Shown piece by piece: positions 21,770-30,006 of a stretch of DNA of 64,000 nucleotides. This stretch comes from Sphingomonas kyeonggiensis. Lineage in GTDB: Bacteria; Pseudomonadota; Alphaproteobacteria; Sphingomonadales; Sphingomonadaceae. The first letter of the stretch is position 1, and every line of letters starts with the position of its first letter. The translations under genes were made by a program, and so were the position numbers. The notes below the pieces were generated by a model. It had not been told where the DNA came from, did no database searches, and saw only the letters and a list, made by a program, of their open reading frames with translations. The stretch covers positions 620,001-684,000 of the forward strand of contig NZ_JAUSTJ010000001.1 of the NCBI RefSeq assembly GCF_030812785.1, read 5' to 3'.

Positions 21770-21819
21770 CCCCGGCCGTTTAGAACATTAGGCGAACGCA
21801 GGGAACCCTGCGACTCGGG

Positions 21820-22464
21820 TCAGCGGTAGAAAACGTGGTTGCCGACGGTGCCGACACGGGCGCGCTTCCAGCTCGGCTTCACATAGCGGGCATGGAAATA
21901 GAGCGCCTCGGGCACGGGCGAATCCCACTGCTCGTTCATCGCGACCTGGGCCACGGCGAGCGCCTTCTTCCACTGGCCATTGGCCGGCGGGGTCGGCAGC
22001 TTGCCGCCGCGCACGAAGGAGAACTGGCCGCGCTGGGTGACCACGCCGCAGACCGAGCGCGGGAAGCGGCCCGATTCGGTGCGGTTGAGGATCACGTCCG
22101 CCACGGCGAGCTGGCCGGCGAGCGGCTCGCTCTTGGCTTCGTAGTAAACGCCCACGGCAAGGCAGTTGAGCTCGCTGCCGAGCGACGCGGGCGCATCCTG
22201 TGCTGCCACGGCTTCGGAAAGCGAGTCGAAATCTTCTTCGTCCGCATCCGCATTGGGGATCTGCTGGACGATCTCGCCCTTCGGAAGGGCGGTCGGCGCG
22301 GCCTGGGGCGCCGGGGTGGGAACAACCTGGTGTTCCAGTGTGTTGACCGTCTGAACCGGCGCATCCTGCGCGCCCAGGGTCACATCGAGCGTGGCGGCAT
22401 TCGCAAGTGCGCCAGCGCAAAAAGTCACGGCCGCGAAGCACGCGGCGCGGTGGATGAACTTCAT
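21820..22464 (-). CDS. SleB/CwlJ-type cell wall hydrolase
   Basis: A 214-aa exported protein: signal peptide MKFIHRAACFAAVTFCAGALANA, a Pro/Ala-rich and acidic linker to about residue 95, then the Hydrolase_2 domain with LNCLAVGVYYEAKSEPLAGQ, VILNRTESGRFPRSVCGVV and the C-terminal HARYVKPSW region. By family it cleaves peptidoglycan. In sporeformers the family opens spore cortex, but this organism type does not sporulate, so a wall-remodelling role is inferred. The 156-bp gap upstream (22465-22620) shows no gene. Confidence 0.9.
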   Translation of the reverse strand: MKFIHRAACFAAVTFCAGALANAATLDVTLGAQDAPVQTVNTLEHQVVPTPAPQAAPTALPKGEIVQQIPNADADEEDFDSLSEAVAAQDAPASLGSELNCLAVGVYYEAKSEPLAGQLAVADVILNRTESGRFPRSVCGVVTQRGQFSFVRGGKLPTPPANGQWKKALAVAQVAMNEQWDSPVPEALYFHARYVKPSWKRARVGTVGNHVFYR

Positions 22465-22620
22465 TTGGCTTCGTTGCTGTGCGGTTGGTGCGCGGCCGGC
22501 CCGTTTTCTCTATGGGACCGCCGGGCTTCCCCCCCGACTGCGTAACCGACCGACTTCACACCCCGGGCAGCACAACGCGATTGATGTAGCCGGGGGCTTT
22601 CGCCGCACAGCGGCCGGATG

Positions 22621-22959
22621 TCAATTCATCGCCAATGTTTCAGCGGCGAACCGTTCCGCCTGCGCGATATCCAGTTCGACCACCCACAGGTCGGAATCGC
22701 GCTCGCGGCGCCGCTTCCAATAGGCGGTGACTTCCCCGTCATCGGCGAATTCGCGCGGGCCGGAGGGGATCAGCGCCGGGTTTCCGTCAGGTCCCAGGCC
22801 GCGTTCGACGAAGCGCGGATTGGCCCCGCGCTCGACCAGCAGCAACAGCACCGCACCCGCCGTCGCATCGCCCCTGGCCAGCACCATCGCACCGCCGCCC
22901 GCGCGCTCGGCACGGCGGATCAGCGCATTGACCAGCACGCCGGTGGCGAGCCGCGCCAT
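22621..22959 (-). CDS. DUF1491 family protein
   Basis: A 112-aa protein with the features of alphaproteobacterial DUF1491: MARLATGVLVNALIRRAE, GGGAMVLARGDATAGAVLLLLVE, YWKRRRERDSDLWVVELD and a C-terminal AERFAAETL. Function unknown. Its ATG shares one base with the stop of the thioesterase gene (TGATG), so it is coupled to it. Confidence 0.88.
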   Translation of the reverse strand: MARLATGVLVNALIRRAERAGGGAMVLARGDATAGAVLLLLVERGANPRFVERGLGPDGNPALIPSGPREFADDGEVTAYWKRRRERDSDLWVVELDIAQAERFAAETLAMN

Positions 22960-23420
22960 CAGCCCTGGGCGTAGCCGGGCAGCGAGGCGAGCGGGATGCG
23001 CGAGCGCATGAAGGTGCCCGTGCCGCGCGCCGCTTCCTCGCCGGTCGCATCGATCAGCCGCGCCTCGCCGACGAACACCCGGCGCTGCCCACTCACCCAG
23101 CGCCCCTCCGCGACCACCGGGCCGGGACCGAGCGGCTTGGTGAGCAGCAGGTTGAACTGCGTGGTCAGCACGAAGCGATCGGTAACCAGGCTGTTGACCG
23201 CATAGAAGGCGGCATCGTCGAGCATCTTGAAATAGCTCGTGCCATGCGCCGCGCCGGCGGCGTGGAAATAGCGCTCGTCGATGGTGAAGCGGATGCGCGC
23301 GACGCCGGGCTCGGGAATCTCGAGCACGGATTCGAAAAGCCGGTTGATCGGCGCCGCGGCATAGAGGGATTCGAGCGCGCGGAAATGCGCCTCCGCCCCG
23401 GTCGGTTCAGGCAGCGTCAC
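22959..23420 (-). CDS. PaaI-type hotdog thioesterase
   Basis: A 153-aa protein with the hotdog-fold thioesterase pattern FTIDERYFHAAGAAHGTSYFKMLDDAAFYAVNSL, where the HxxGxxHG-like region and Asp form the usual active site, then LTTQFNLLLTKPLGPG. The start is a GTG at 23420 that lies 14 nt inside the end of ptsN and has GGAGG close ahead; the longer open frame upstream is out of frame with ptsN and unlike the family. Acyl-CoA substrate unknown. Confidence 0.85.
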   Translation of the reverse strand: MTLPEPTGAEAHFRALESLYAAAPINRLFESVLEIPEPGVARIRFTIDERYFHAAGAAHGTSYFKMLDDAAFYAVNSLVTDRFVLTTQFNLLLTKPLGPGPVVAEGRWVSGQRRVFVGEARLIDATGEEAARGTGTFMRSRIPLASLPGYAQG

Positions 23421-23874
23421 GCGCCTCCACGCCAGCGAGCAGCGCATAGAGCGCGTCATGCGAGCCGGCGCCGCGCAGCTTGGCGGCGACGCTCTTGTCG
23501 CGCAGCAGCCGCGAGACACAGGCCAGCGCCTTGAGATGCTCGGCACCCGCGCCCACCGGCGAGAGCAGCATGAAGACCAGGTCGACGGGCAATTCGTCGA
23601 CCGCACCGAAATCGACCGGCTTCTCCAGCCGGACGAACACGCCGCACACCCGGCGGATCGCATCGAGCTTGCCATGCGGGATGGCGATGCCCGCGCCGAA
23701 GCCGGTCGAGCCGAGCTTCTCGCGGGCAGTCAGGGTCTCGGCGACGGCACGCGCGTCGAGGCCATAAGCCTCGGCGGCGGCTGCCCCCAGCGCTGCGAAG
23801 AGCGCCTTCTTGCTGGCAACGCTCGTACCGGAGAGCACTGCTTCCGGCACGAGCAAATCACTGATCGTCGTCAT
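23407..23874 (-). CDS. ptsN: PTS IIA-like nitrogen-regulatory protein PtsN
   Basis: Phosphoacceptor of the regulatory PTS (EI-Ntr, NPr, EIIA-Ntr). The 155-aa protein shows the EIIA fold with the phosphorylated histidine in GIAIPHGKLD near residue 67 and LVFMLLSPVGAGAEHLKALA further on. It lies directly downstream of the hibernation factor gene, a pairing common in proteobacteria, and overlaps the thioesterase gene at its end. Confidence 0.95.
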   Translation of the reverse strand: MTTISDLLVPEAVLSGTSVASKKALFAALGAAAAEAYGLDARAVAETLTAREKLGSTGFGAGIAIPHGKLDAIRRVCGVFVRLEKPVDFGAVDELPVDLVFMLLSPVGAGAEHLKALACVSRLLRDKSVAAKLRGAGSHDALYALLAGVEARDAA

Positions 23875-23910
23875 CGATATTCCAGTTAGGTCCGCCCCCG
23901 ACCCTACTAC

Positions 23911-24498
23911 TCAGGCAGCGCGGTTGGGTTCCACCCAGCCAATCGTCCCGTCGCCGCGCCGATAGACCATGTTATGGGCCCCTGTCGCGCTATTTCGGAA
24001 CAGCAACGCATTGGTGTTGCGGAGGTCGAGCATCATAACGGCATCCGAAACGGTGGCATCGGGCACATCGACCCGGGTCTCGGCGATGATCAGCGGCGCA
24101 TCGGAGGGCTCGTCCTCCTCGGCATGCTCCTGGAAGAGGGTGTAACCGGCGTTGTTGTCATAGGCGCCGTTCTCCGCGAACGCATTGACCACGCCGTTCT
24201 GCCGGTCCTTGAGCCGGCGGGTGTAGCGGCGCAGCTGCTTGTCGATCCGGTCGGCCGCGCCATCGAACGCGCCATGCGCCTCCATGCCCTTGTTGGTCGC
24301 CTTGAGCACCAGCCCCTGGGTCACGTGCATCACGATGTCACAGGTGAAGCCATTGTCGTGCGGCCCCTTGCCGAAGGTCGCCTGGGACGAGATGGCGCGC
24401 GAGAAATATTTGCCCGCAATCCCCTGGAGCCGCTCGTTGACCTGCGCCGTGAGCGCAGCGCCCGTCTCGACCTGATGCCCAGAAACCCGGATGTCCAT
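23911..24498 (-). CDS. hpf: Long-form ribosome hibernation-promoting factor
   Basis: Binds the 30S subunit and drives ribosome dimerisation in slow growth. The 195-aa protein has the N-terminal HPF/YfiA domain (MDIRVSGHQVETGAALTAQV ... VMHVTQGLVLKATNKG) and the C-terminal dimerisation domain of the long form (DAVMMLDLRNTNALLFRNS ... VYRRGDGTIGWVEP). The start at 24498 has a strong GGAGGTGA ribosome-binding site, so the upstream extension of the open frame is not used. ptsN follows 36 bp later. Confidence 0.96.
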   Translation of the reverse strand: MDIRVSGHQVETGAALTAQVNERLQGIAGKYFSRAISSQATFGKGPHDNGFTCDIVMHVTQGLVLKATNKGMEAHGAFDGAADRIDKQLRRYTRRLKDRQNGVVNAFAENGAYDNNAGYTLFQEHAEEDEPSDAPLIIAETRVDVPDATVSDAVMMLDLRNTNALLFRNSATGAHNMVYRRGDGTIGWVEPNRAA

Positions 24499-24571
24499 CT
24501 TCACCTCCGCTTTTACGAGGACGTTAGCTGGGGCGGGGTCCCAGCCCTTTGACCCAGGCCAAAGCCGGGGT

Positions 24572-25264
24572 TCAACTGGCTGCGGCGGCGCCCCAGAGCG
24601 GCTCCTCCATCTTAGAGAGAAAGGCTGCGTGGCGTTCGAGTTCCGCCGCGCTCGCCGCAAATTGTCGCGCGGGGCGCACATGTACCCGCGTCGGTGCCTC
24701 GGCGGCGGTCTCGCGCACGATCGGCGCGTCGACCGCGAGGCCAAGAGTGATCTGCCGGCCGCCGGTCAGCTCGACATAGACCTGCGCCAGCAGCGAGGCG
24801 TCGATCAGCGCCCCGTGCAGGGTGCGCTGGGTGAGATCGATGCCGTAGCGGGTGCAGAGCGCGTCGAGCGTGTGCTTGGCGCCGGGATGCTTGACGCGGG
24901 CGATCGCCAGCGTGTCGACCATGCGGCCGAGATCGACGATCGGCCGGCCGCTGCGCTTGAGCTCGCCATTGATGAAGCCGAAGTCGAAATTGGCGTTGTG
25001 CGCGATCATCGGGCTGTCGCCGATGAATTCGAGCATGTCCTCGACCACATCCTCGAACAGCGGCTTGTCGGAGAGGAACACGTCCGACAGGCCGTGGACG
25101 TTGAACGCCTCGATCGGCATCGGCCGCTGGGGATTGATATAGGCGTGGTAGTGCCGCCCGGTCATCACCCGGTTGACCAGCTCGACACATCCGATCTCAA
25201 CCAGCCGGTCGCCACCCGAGAAGCTGAGCCCGGTGGTTTCGGTGTCGAACACGATTTCACGCAT
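24572..25264 (-). CDS. dnaQ: DNA polymerase III epsilon subunit (3'-5' proofreading exonuclease)
   Basis: Proofreading subunit of the replicative polymerase. The 230-aa protein shows the DEDDh exonuclease motifs: FDTETTGL at the start, AHNANFDFGFINGEL near residue 90 and HGALIDASLLAQVY near 150. It is the last gene of the operon reading away from the putative oriC, 7 bp after coaE. Confidence 0.96.
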   Translation of the reverse strand: MREIVFDTETTGLSFSGGDRLVEIGCVELVNRVMTGRHYHAYINPQRPMPIEAFNVHGLSDVFLSDKPLFEDVVEDMLEFIGDSPMIAHNANFDFGFINGELKRSGRPIVDLGRMVDTLAIARVKHPGAKHTLDALCTRYGIDLTQRTLHGALIDASLLAQVYVELTGGRQITLGLAVDAPIVRETAAEAPTRVHVRPARQFAASAAELERHAAFLSKMEEPLWGAAAAS

Positions 25265-25271
25265 GTGACAC

Positions 25272-25865
25272 TTATCCTACTGCCGGCCCCGCTAGGCAAG
25301 CGATGACATTACGTACCGCGCCGCGCGTCTCATCGAGCGAACCGCCCGTCGGAATCACGAAGTCCGCCCGGGCGCGCTTCTCCGAATCGGGGAGCTGGCG
25401 GGCGAGAATCGCCTCGAAACGCGCCGCCGTCATGCCGGGCCGGGCAAGCACCCGCTCGCGCTGCATTTCGGCCGGGGCGGAGACCACCGCGATCTTGTCG
25501 ACATGCTGCCAGCCGCCGGCCTCGAACAGCAGCGGCACGTCGAGCACCACCAGCGGCGCCGTGCGATTCGATTCGAGAAAGGCGTTGCGCGCCTCGGCCA
25601 CGGCGGGGTGGATGATCGCCTCGAGCCGGGCAAAGGCGGCGGGATCGGCGAGCACCGCCTCGCGCAGCAGCGTGCGATCGACCCCCAGCGCGGTGGTGGT
25701 GTCGGGGAATTCCGCCTCGATCTCGGCGACCAGCGCGCCGCCCGGGCCCTGGAGCCGATGGACCTCGGCATCGGCATCGAACACCGGCACGCCGAGCTCG
25801 GCGAACATCGCCGCCACGGTCGACTTGCCCATGCCGATCGACCCGGTGAGGCCGAGCGTGATCAC
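25272..25865 (-). CDS. coaE: Dephospho-CoA kinase
   Basis: Last step of coenzyme A synthesis, phosphorylating the 3'-hydroxyl of dephospho-CoA. The 197-aa protein begins ITLGLTGSIGMGKSTVAAMF with the P-loop, then PVFDADAEVHRL and the LARQLPDSEKRARADFVI lid region. It starts with GTG at 25865, overlapping the aroE stop (GTGA). Confidence 0.96.
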   Translation of the reverse strand: MITLGLTGSIGMGKSTVAAMFAELGVPVFDADAEVHRLQGPGGALVAEIEAEFPDTTTALGVDRTLLREAVLADPAAFARLEAIIHPAVAEARNAFLESNRTAPLVVLDVPLLFEAGGWQHVDKIAVVSAPAEMQRERVLARPGMTAARFEAILARQLPDSEKRARADFVIPTGGSLDETRGAVRNVIACLAGPAVG

Positions 25866-26671
25866 GCCAGTAGCAGCTCGCGCAATTCCTCGTCGCGGTC
25901 GCGCGGCGGCTCGGCGCCGAAGAACAGCTCGAAGGCGAGGGCGGCCTGGCCGACCAGCATCTCGAGTCCGTCCACCGTATCGAGATCCCGTTCCCGCGCC
26001 TGGGCGAGCAGCTCGGTCTCGAGTGGGGCATAGACCGCGTCATAGACCACCGCATCCTCGGGCAGCGGCGACAGGTCGATCTCGAGCGGGGGCTGGCCGA
26101 TCATGCCGAGCGCGCTGGCATTGACCAGCAGCTGGGCCGGGGGAAGCTTGCTGCCCAGCGGCAGGGCCTGGCCCTTGATCCCGAAGCCGGAGAGCAGTGC
26201 CGCAGCCTTCAGCACATTGCGGTTGAGCAAAGTCACCCGGCCGATCCCGACCTTGGACAGTGCGAACAGGATCGCCCGCGCCGCGCCGCCGGCGCCGATC
26301 ACCACGGCATGGCTGCCCTCGAGATCGAGCCCGGCGATCGGGGCATAGAAGCCGCCGGCATCGGTGTTGGTGCCGACCAGCGCGCCGTCCTCGGCCCGCA
26401 CCACGGTGTTTATCGCGCCGATCGATTCGCGGATGCCGCCGCGATCCTCGACGAATTCGAGCGCGGCCTGCTTGTGGGGCAGGGTGATGTTGCAGCCGCG
26501 CCAATCGGGATCGCTACGACGCGACTCGAAATAGCCGGCCAGTTCCTCGGGCTTCACATGGGCGCGGCGATATTCGGCCTCGATGCCGAGCTGCTTCAGC
26601 CAGAAGCCGTGGATCAGTGGCGACTTGGACTGGGCGATGGGGTCGCCGATCACCTCGGCATAGATGGTCAT
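25862..26671 (-). CDS. aroE: Shikimate dehydrogenase (NADP+)
   Basis: Reduces 3-dehydroshikimate to shikimate in aromatic amino acid synthesis. The 269-aa protein has the substrate site PIAQSKSPLIH, catalytic Lys in NITLPHKQAA near residue 69, NTDAGGFY, and the nucleotide-binding GAGGAARAI. ATG at 26671 overlaps the maf stop (ATGA); the longer open frame upstream lies over maf and is not used. Confidence 0.96.
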   Translation of the reverse strand: MTIYAEVIGDPIAQSKSPLIHGFWLKQLGIEAEYRRAHVKPEELAGYFESRRSDPDWRGCNITLPHKQAALEFVEDRGGIRESIGAINTVVRAEDGALVGTNTDAGGFYAPIAGLDLEGSHAVVIGAGGAARAILFALSKVGIGRVTLLNRNVLKAAALLSGFGIKGQALPLGSKLPPAQLLVNASALGMIGQPPLEIDLSPLPEDAVVYDAVYAPLETELLAQARERDLDTVDGLEMLVGQAALAFELFFGAEPPRDRDEELRELLLA

Positions 26672-27264
26672 GACGTCAGAACCCCGCGAGTGCGCAGATA
26701 GTCGAGGATCGGCAGCAGCGGCATGCCGAGGATGGTGAACTGGCTGCCTTGGGTAGCGCTGAACAGCTGGACGCCCGGCCCCTCGATCCGGAAGCAGCCG
26801 ACGCACCCGGCGATCGCCGGCCATTCGATGTCGAGATATTCCTGAATGAACGCCTCGGAGAGCGGGCGGACGTGGAGCTTCGCCCGGTCGACGTGGCGCC
26901 ACACCGCGCGGCCGCCCTCGGCGATCACCGCAGCGCTGTAGATGTCGTGCGTCCTGCCCGACATGCGGCGGAGATGATCGGCGGCCTGCTCGCGGCTCTC
27001 GGGCTTGTCGAGCAGCGAGCCATCGTCGAGCGCGACCAGCGAATCGCCGCCCAGCACCAGCGCGGTGGGCACCAAGCCGGAGACCTTCAACGCCTTCAGC
27101 TCGGCCAGCGCATCGGCGAGATCGCGCGGGGAGATGCCGCCGGCGAGCAAGGATGCCTTGGCCGAGGCTTCGTCGACCTGTGCCGTCACGGCCTCATGCG
27201 GCACGCCGGCATCGTTGAGCATCGCGCGGCGCGAGGCGCTCTGCGAGGCGAGTACGAGGTTCAT
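26668..27264 (-). CDS. maf: Maf-like nucleotide pyrophosphatase
   Basis: By family a house-cleaning pyrophosphatase acting on non-standard or dTTP/UTP-type nucleotides. The 198-aa protein starts MNLVLASQSASRRAMLNDAG with the SxSxxR signature and has LGGDSLVALDDGSLLDKPES, including the conserved Asp and KP, near residue 75. Start at 27264 overlaps the ppsR stop (ATGA) and has AAGGGAAA upstream. Confidence 0.95.
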   Translation of the reverse strand: MNLVLASQSASRRAMLNDAGVPHEAVTAQVDEASAKASLLAGGISPRDLADALAELKALKVSGLVPTALVLGGDSLVALDDGSLLDKPESREQAADHLRRMSGRTHDIYSAAVIAEGGRAVWRHVDRAKLHVRPLSEAFIQEYLDIEWPAIAGCVGCFRIEGPGVQLFSATQGSQFTILGMPLLPILDYLRTRGVLTS

Positions 27265-28082
27265 TGCTTTCCCTTTTCGAGCGTCCGCTCGTTGCACAGC
27301 TGGATGATCGCCGCCGCGGTCTCCTCGATCGAGCGGCGCGTCACGTCGATCACGGGCCAGCCATTATCGGCGAACATCCGCCGGGCAAAGGCGACTTCGC
27401 GGGTCACGGCGTCCTGCTCGACATAGCTGGTCTCGGTCGCCTGGTTGAGCGAGAGCAGCCGGTTGCGACGAATCTGGATCAGCCGATCGGCACTGGTGGT
27501 GAGGCCGACGATCAGCGGATGCTTGAGATTGTAGAGCTCCGGAGGCGGCGGCGATTCGACCACGATCGGGATGTTGGCGGTCTTGTAGCCGCGGTTCGCC
27601 AGATAGATCGAAGTCGGCGTCTTGGACGAGCGCGAGACGCCGGCGAGGAGGATGTCCGCCTCCTCCCAGTCCTCGGCGAGCAGCCCGTCGTCATGCGCGA
27701 TGGTGAACTGGATCGCGTCGACCCGGGCGAAATAGGCCGCGTCGAGGGTATGCTGGCGGCCCGGCCGCGCCTTGGCTTCCTGGCCGAGCAGGTTGGACAA
27801 GGCGTGGTTGACCGGATCGAGCGGGGCGATCGCCGGCAGGCCCATCGCCCGGCAGCGGCTCTCCAGCGTGCGGCGGATCTCGGGGTTCACCAGCGTGTAG
27901 AGCACCAGCCCGGGATTCTGGGCGATCTCTTGGAGGATCCGCTCGAGATGCGCTTCGCTGCGCACCATCGGCCAGAAATGGCGGAGCGTCTCGACATCGT
28001 CATATTGGGCGAGCGCCGCCTTGGCGATGTTCTCCAGCGTCTCGCCGGTGGAGTCGGAGAGGAGGTGGAGGTGGAGCCGCAT
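27261..28082 (-). CDS. ppsR: Pyruvate,water dikinase / PPDK regulatory protein (DUF299)
   Basis: Bifunctional kinase/phosphorylase that switches PEP synthase or pyruvate phosphate dikinase. The 273-aa protein begins MRLHLHLLSDSTGETLENIAKA and has the P-loop-like AGVSRSSKTPTS near residue 140, both family marks. This is the UPF0085 gene (RP001 in Rickettsia) that borders the replication origin in several alphaproteobacteria. Start 28082 is chosen on the family N-terminus. It heads the operon ppsR-maf-aroE-coaE-dnaQ. Confidence 0.94.
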   Translation of the reverse strand: MRLHLHLLSDSTGETLENIAKAALAQYDDVETLRHFWPMVRSEAHLERILQEIAQNPGLVLYTLVNPEIRRTLESRCRAMGLPAIAPLDPVNHALSNLLGQEAKARPGRQHTLDAAYFARVDAIQFTIAHDDGLLAEDWEEADILLAGVSRSSKTPTSIYLANRGYKTANIPIVVESPPPPELYNLKHPLIVGLTTSADRLIQIRRNRLLSLNQATETSYVEQDAVTREVAFARRMFADNGWPVIDVTRRSIEETAAAIIQLCNERTLEKGKQ

Positions 28083-28384
28083 CAGGCCGTGAATGGATCT
28101 GTGGAAAACATGGCTGACAGCCACTAGCGCAACCCGGCGCACGAACCAATCGGGTCAGTTTGATGACTCCGCTGGTGATTCGTCCACATCCGCATCCCCA
28201 GCTTGTGATTCCAATCCACAGCCTGTTGAAAACGGGGATGGCATCCGCGAATCCGAGGACTCCCGAGGGACGGCGAGAGTCAAACTGTTGGCAACTCGCG
28301 GACGAGTGCATAAGCCCCGGTTTCCACGCGCCAACAGACTCCAACAATCTCTAGATTCATTCTTTATTGTTTTAGGAACGGGCC
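28083..28384. other. Putative chromosomal replication origin (oriC)
   Basis: This 302-bp gap between divergent ppsR and hemE carries DnaA-box-like sequences. On the minus strand, TTTTCCACA (28100-28108) fits TTWTNCACA fully, TTATGCACT (28296-28304) has one mismatch and TTTTCAACA (28224-28232) has one. On the plus strand there are weaker TCCACA-core sites at 28180-28188 and 28212-28220, plus a TCCCCA element at 28195-28200. An AT-rich stretch (about 28350-28375) next to hemE could be the unwinding element. The ppsR(RP001)-oriC-hemE order is that of Caulobacter and Rickettsia. Flanking genes read away on both sides. Confidence 0.75.
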
Positions 28385-29407
28385 CTGACCGACTCCCATC
28401 CCAAGCCGCTGCTCGAGACGCTCAAGGGTGTCCGGCAGGAGATTCCGCCCGTCTGGCTGATGCGTCAGGCCGGCCGCTATCTGCCCGAATATCGCGCGCT
28501 CCGGGCCGAGAAGGGCGGATTCCTCGAACTCGCGCTCGATCCCGAAGCGGCGGCCGAGATCACGCTGCAACCGATCCGCCGCTTCGGCATGGACGGCGCG
28601 ATCCTGTTCTCCGACATCCTGATGGTGCCGATGGCGCTGGGGCAGAAATTGTGGTTCGAAACCGGCGAAGGCCCGCGCCTGGCGCCGACCGTGACCACCC
28701 GTGCCGTGCTGGATGGCCTTGAATCGGGTTCTGAGGCCCTGGAGAAGGTCTATGCGACCGTCCGGCAGGTCCGGTCCCATCTCGACTCCCGAACCACCTT
28801 CCTGGGCTTTGCAGGGAGCCCCTGGACAGTCGCCACCTATATGATCGCCGGGCAGGGGAGTCGCGAACAGGCCGAGGCGCGGCGGCTCGCTTATGCCGAT
28901 CCCGGACTCATGCAGGCGCTGGTCGATCGGATTGCCGATTGCACGATCACCTATCTGAACGCGCAGATCGATGCGGGTGTCGAAGCCGTGCAGCTGTTCG
29001 ACAGCTGGGCGGGCAGCCTGAGCCCCGAGCAGTTCGAGCGCTGGGTCATCGCGCCGACCGCGCGGATCGCCGCGGCGGTGAAAGGCAAGGCGCCGGTGAT
29101 CGGCTTTCCCAAGGGCGCCGGCGGCAAGCTTCCGGCCTATGCGCGCGAGACGGGGGTCGATGCGATCGGTCTCGACGAGACGGTTGATCCCGCCTGGGCC
29201 GACGCGGTGCTGCCGGAGAATCTGCCGGTGCAGGGCAATCTCGATCCGCTCGCGCTGATTGCGGGCGGCGAGACGCTCGATCGTGCGGTCGACCGGATCC
29301 TTTCGGCCTTTCCAAGCCGCCCGCATGTGTTCAATCTCGGGCACGGCATCCAGCAGGATACGCCGATCGAACATGTCGAGCGGCTGCTGGGGCGCATCAG
29401 GGGGTAG
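28385..29407 (+). CDS. hemE: Uroporphyrinogen decarboxylase, apparent CTG start
   Basis: Heme pathway enzyme converting uroporphyrinogen III to coproporphyrinogen III. The protein contains WLMRQAGRYLPEYRALR, SDILMVPMALGQ and GFAGSPWTVATYMI. The family N-terminus (KPLLETLKGVRQEIPPVWLM) lies ahead of the first ATG at 28460 and is open back to a stop at 28373. That stretch has no ATG, GTG or TTG; the only initiator-like codon is CTG at 28385, with AGGA upstream. Starting there gives 340 aa, the usual length. It borders oriC and is followed 5 bp later by hemJ. Confidence 0.93.
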   Translation: MTDSHPKPLLETLKGVRQEIPPVWLMRQAGRYLPEYRALRAEKGGFLELALDPEAAAEITLQPIRRFGMDGAILFSDILMVPMALGQKLWFETGEGPRLAPTVTTRAVLDGLESGSEALEKVYATVRQVRSHLDSRTTFLGFAGSPWTVATYMIAGQGSREQAEARRLAYADPGLMQALVDRIADCTITYLNAQIDAGVEAVQLFDSWAGSLSPEQFERWVIAPTARIAAAVKGKAPVIGFPKGAGGKLPAYARETGVDAIGLDETVDPAWADAVLPENLPVQGNLDPLALIAGGETLDRAVDRILSAFPSRPHVFNLGHGIQQDTPIEHVERLLGRIRG

Positions 29408-29412
29408 GATCG

Positions 29413-29865
29413 ATGGCAGGCTGGCTCGGCGGCGCCTATCTTTGGGTCAAGGCGTTCCACATCATCTTCGTGATCTTCTGGATGGCCGGCCTGTTCCTGC
29501 TGCCGCGCTATCTGGTCCATCACCAGGAAGCGCTGGGCACGCCCGAGGCGGCCGCCTGGGAGAAGCGCGAGGCGCTGCTGCGCAAGATGATCCTCGGTCC
29601 CTCGATCGGGATCGTCTGGCTGCTCGGCCTGGCGCTCGCCGCCAATCTGGGGATGTTCGAAGGGGGTGCCGGGCTCGGCTGGCTGCATGCCAAGTTGCTG
29701 ATCGTGTTCCTGCTTTCCGGCTATCAGGGCTGGGCGGTCGGCTATTCGAAGAAGCTCGCAAAGGGTCAGGGGAGCCTCGCCCCGCAGACCTTGCGCATGG
29801 TCGGTGAAGTGCCGGCGCTGGCGGTGATCCTGGTCGTCATCCTGGCGGTGGTGAAGCCCTTCTGA
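29413..29865 (+). CDS. hemJ: Protoporphyrinogen oxidase HemJ
   Basis: Membrane enzyme oxidising protoporphyrinogen IX to protoporphyrin IX. The 150-aa protein has four hydrophobic helices, the conserved His in VKAFHIIFVIFWMAGLF near residue 16, LPRYLVHH, and a second conserved region WLHAKLLIVFLLSGYQG. It matches the UPF0093/HemJ family in length. Its position after hemE makes a two-step heme operon. Confidence 0.94.
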   Translation: MAGWLGGAYLWVKAFHIIFVIFWMAGLFLLPRYLVHHQEALGTPEAAAWEKREALLRKMILGPSIGIVWLLGLALAANLGMFEGGAGLGWLHAKLLIVFLLSGYQGWAVGYSKKLAKGQGSLAPQTLRMVGEVPALAVILVVILAVVKPF

Positions 29866-29953
29866 AATCGCGCGCAATTAAGTTGCGCCATTTCGGCTGG
29901 TCGCCGCAACTTACCGCCTGCCGCAAAAGCGCATCCCAGACCGCGGAGACCGG

Positions 29954-29982
29954 TTGACTTGGGGGTAGGCCACTCCTAATTC
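29954..29982 (+). promoter_or_regulatory. Possible promoter for rho
   Basis: TTGACT (29954-29959) is a near-perfect -35 element; 17 bp later TAATTC (29977-29982) is a weak -10. It lies 110 bp before the rho start. Confidence 0.4.
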
Positions 29983-30006
29983 GGCGCTGTGGACCGGGTC
30001 ACCGGG

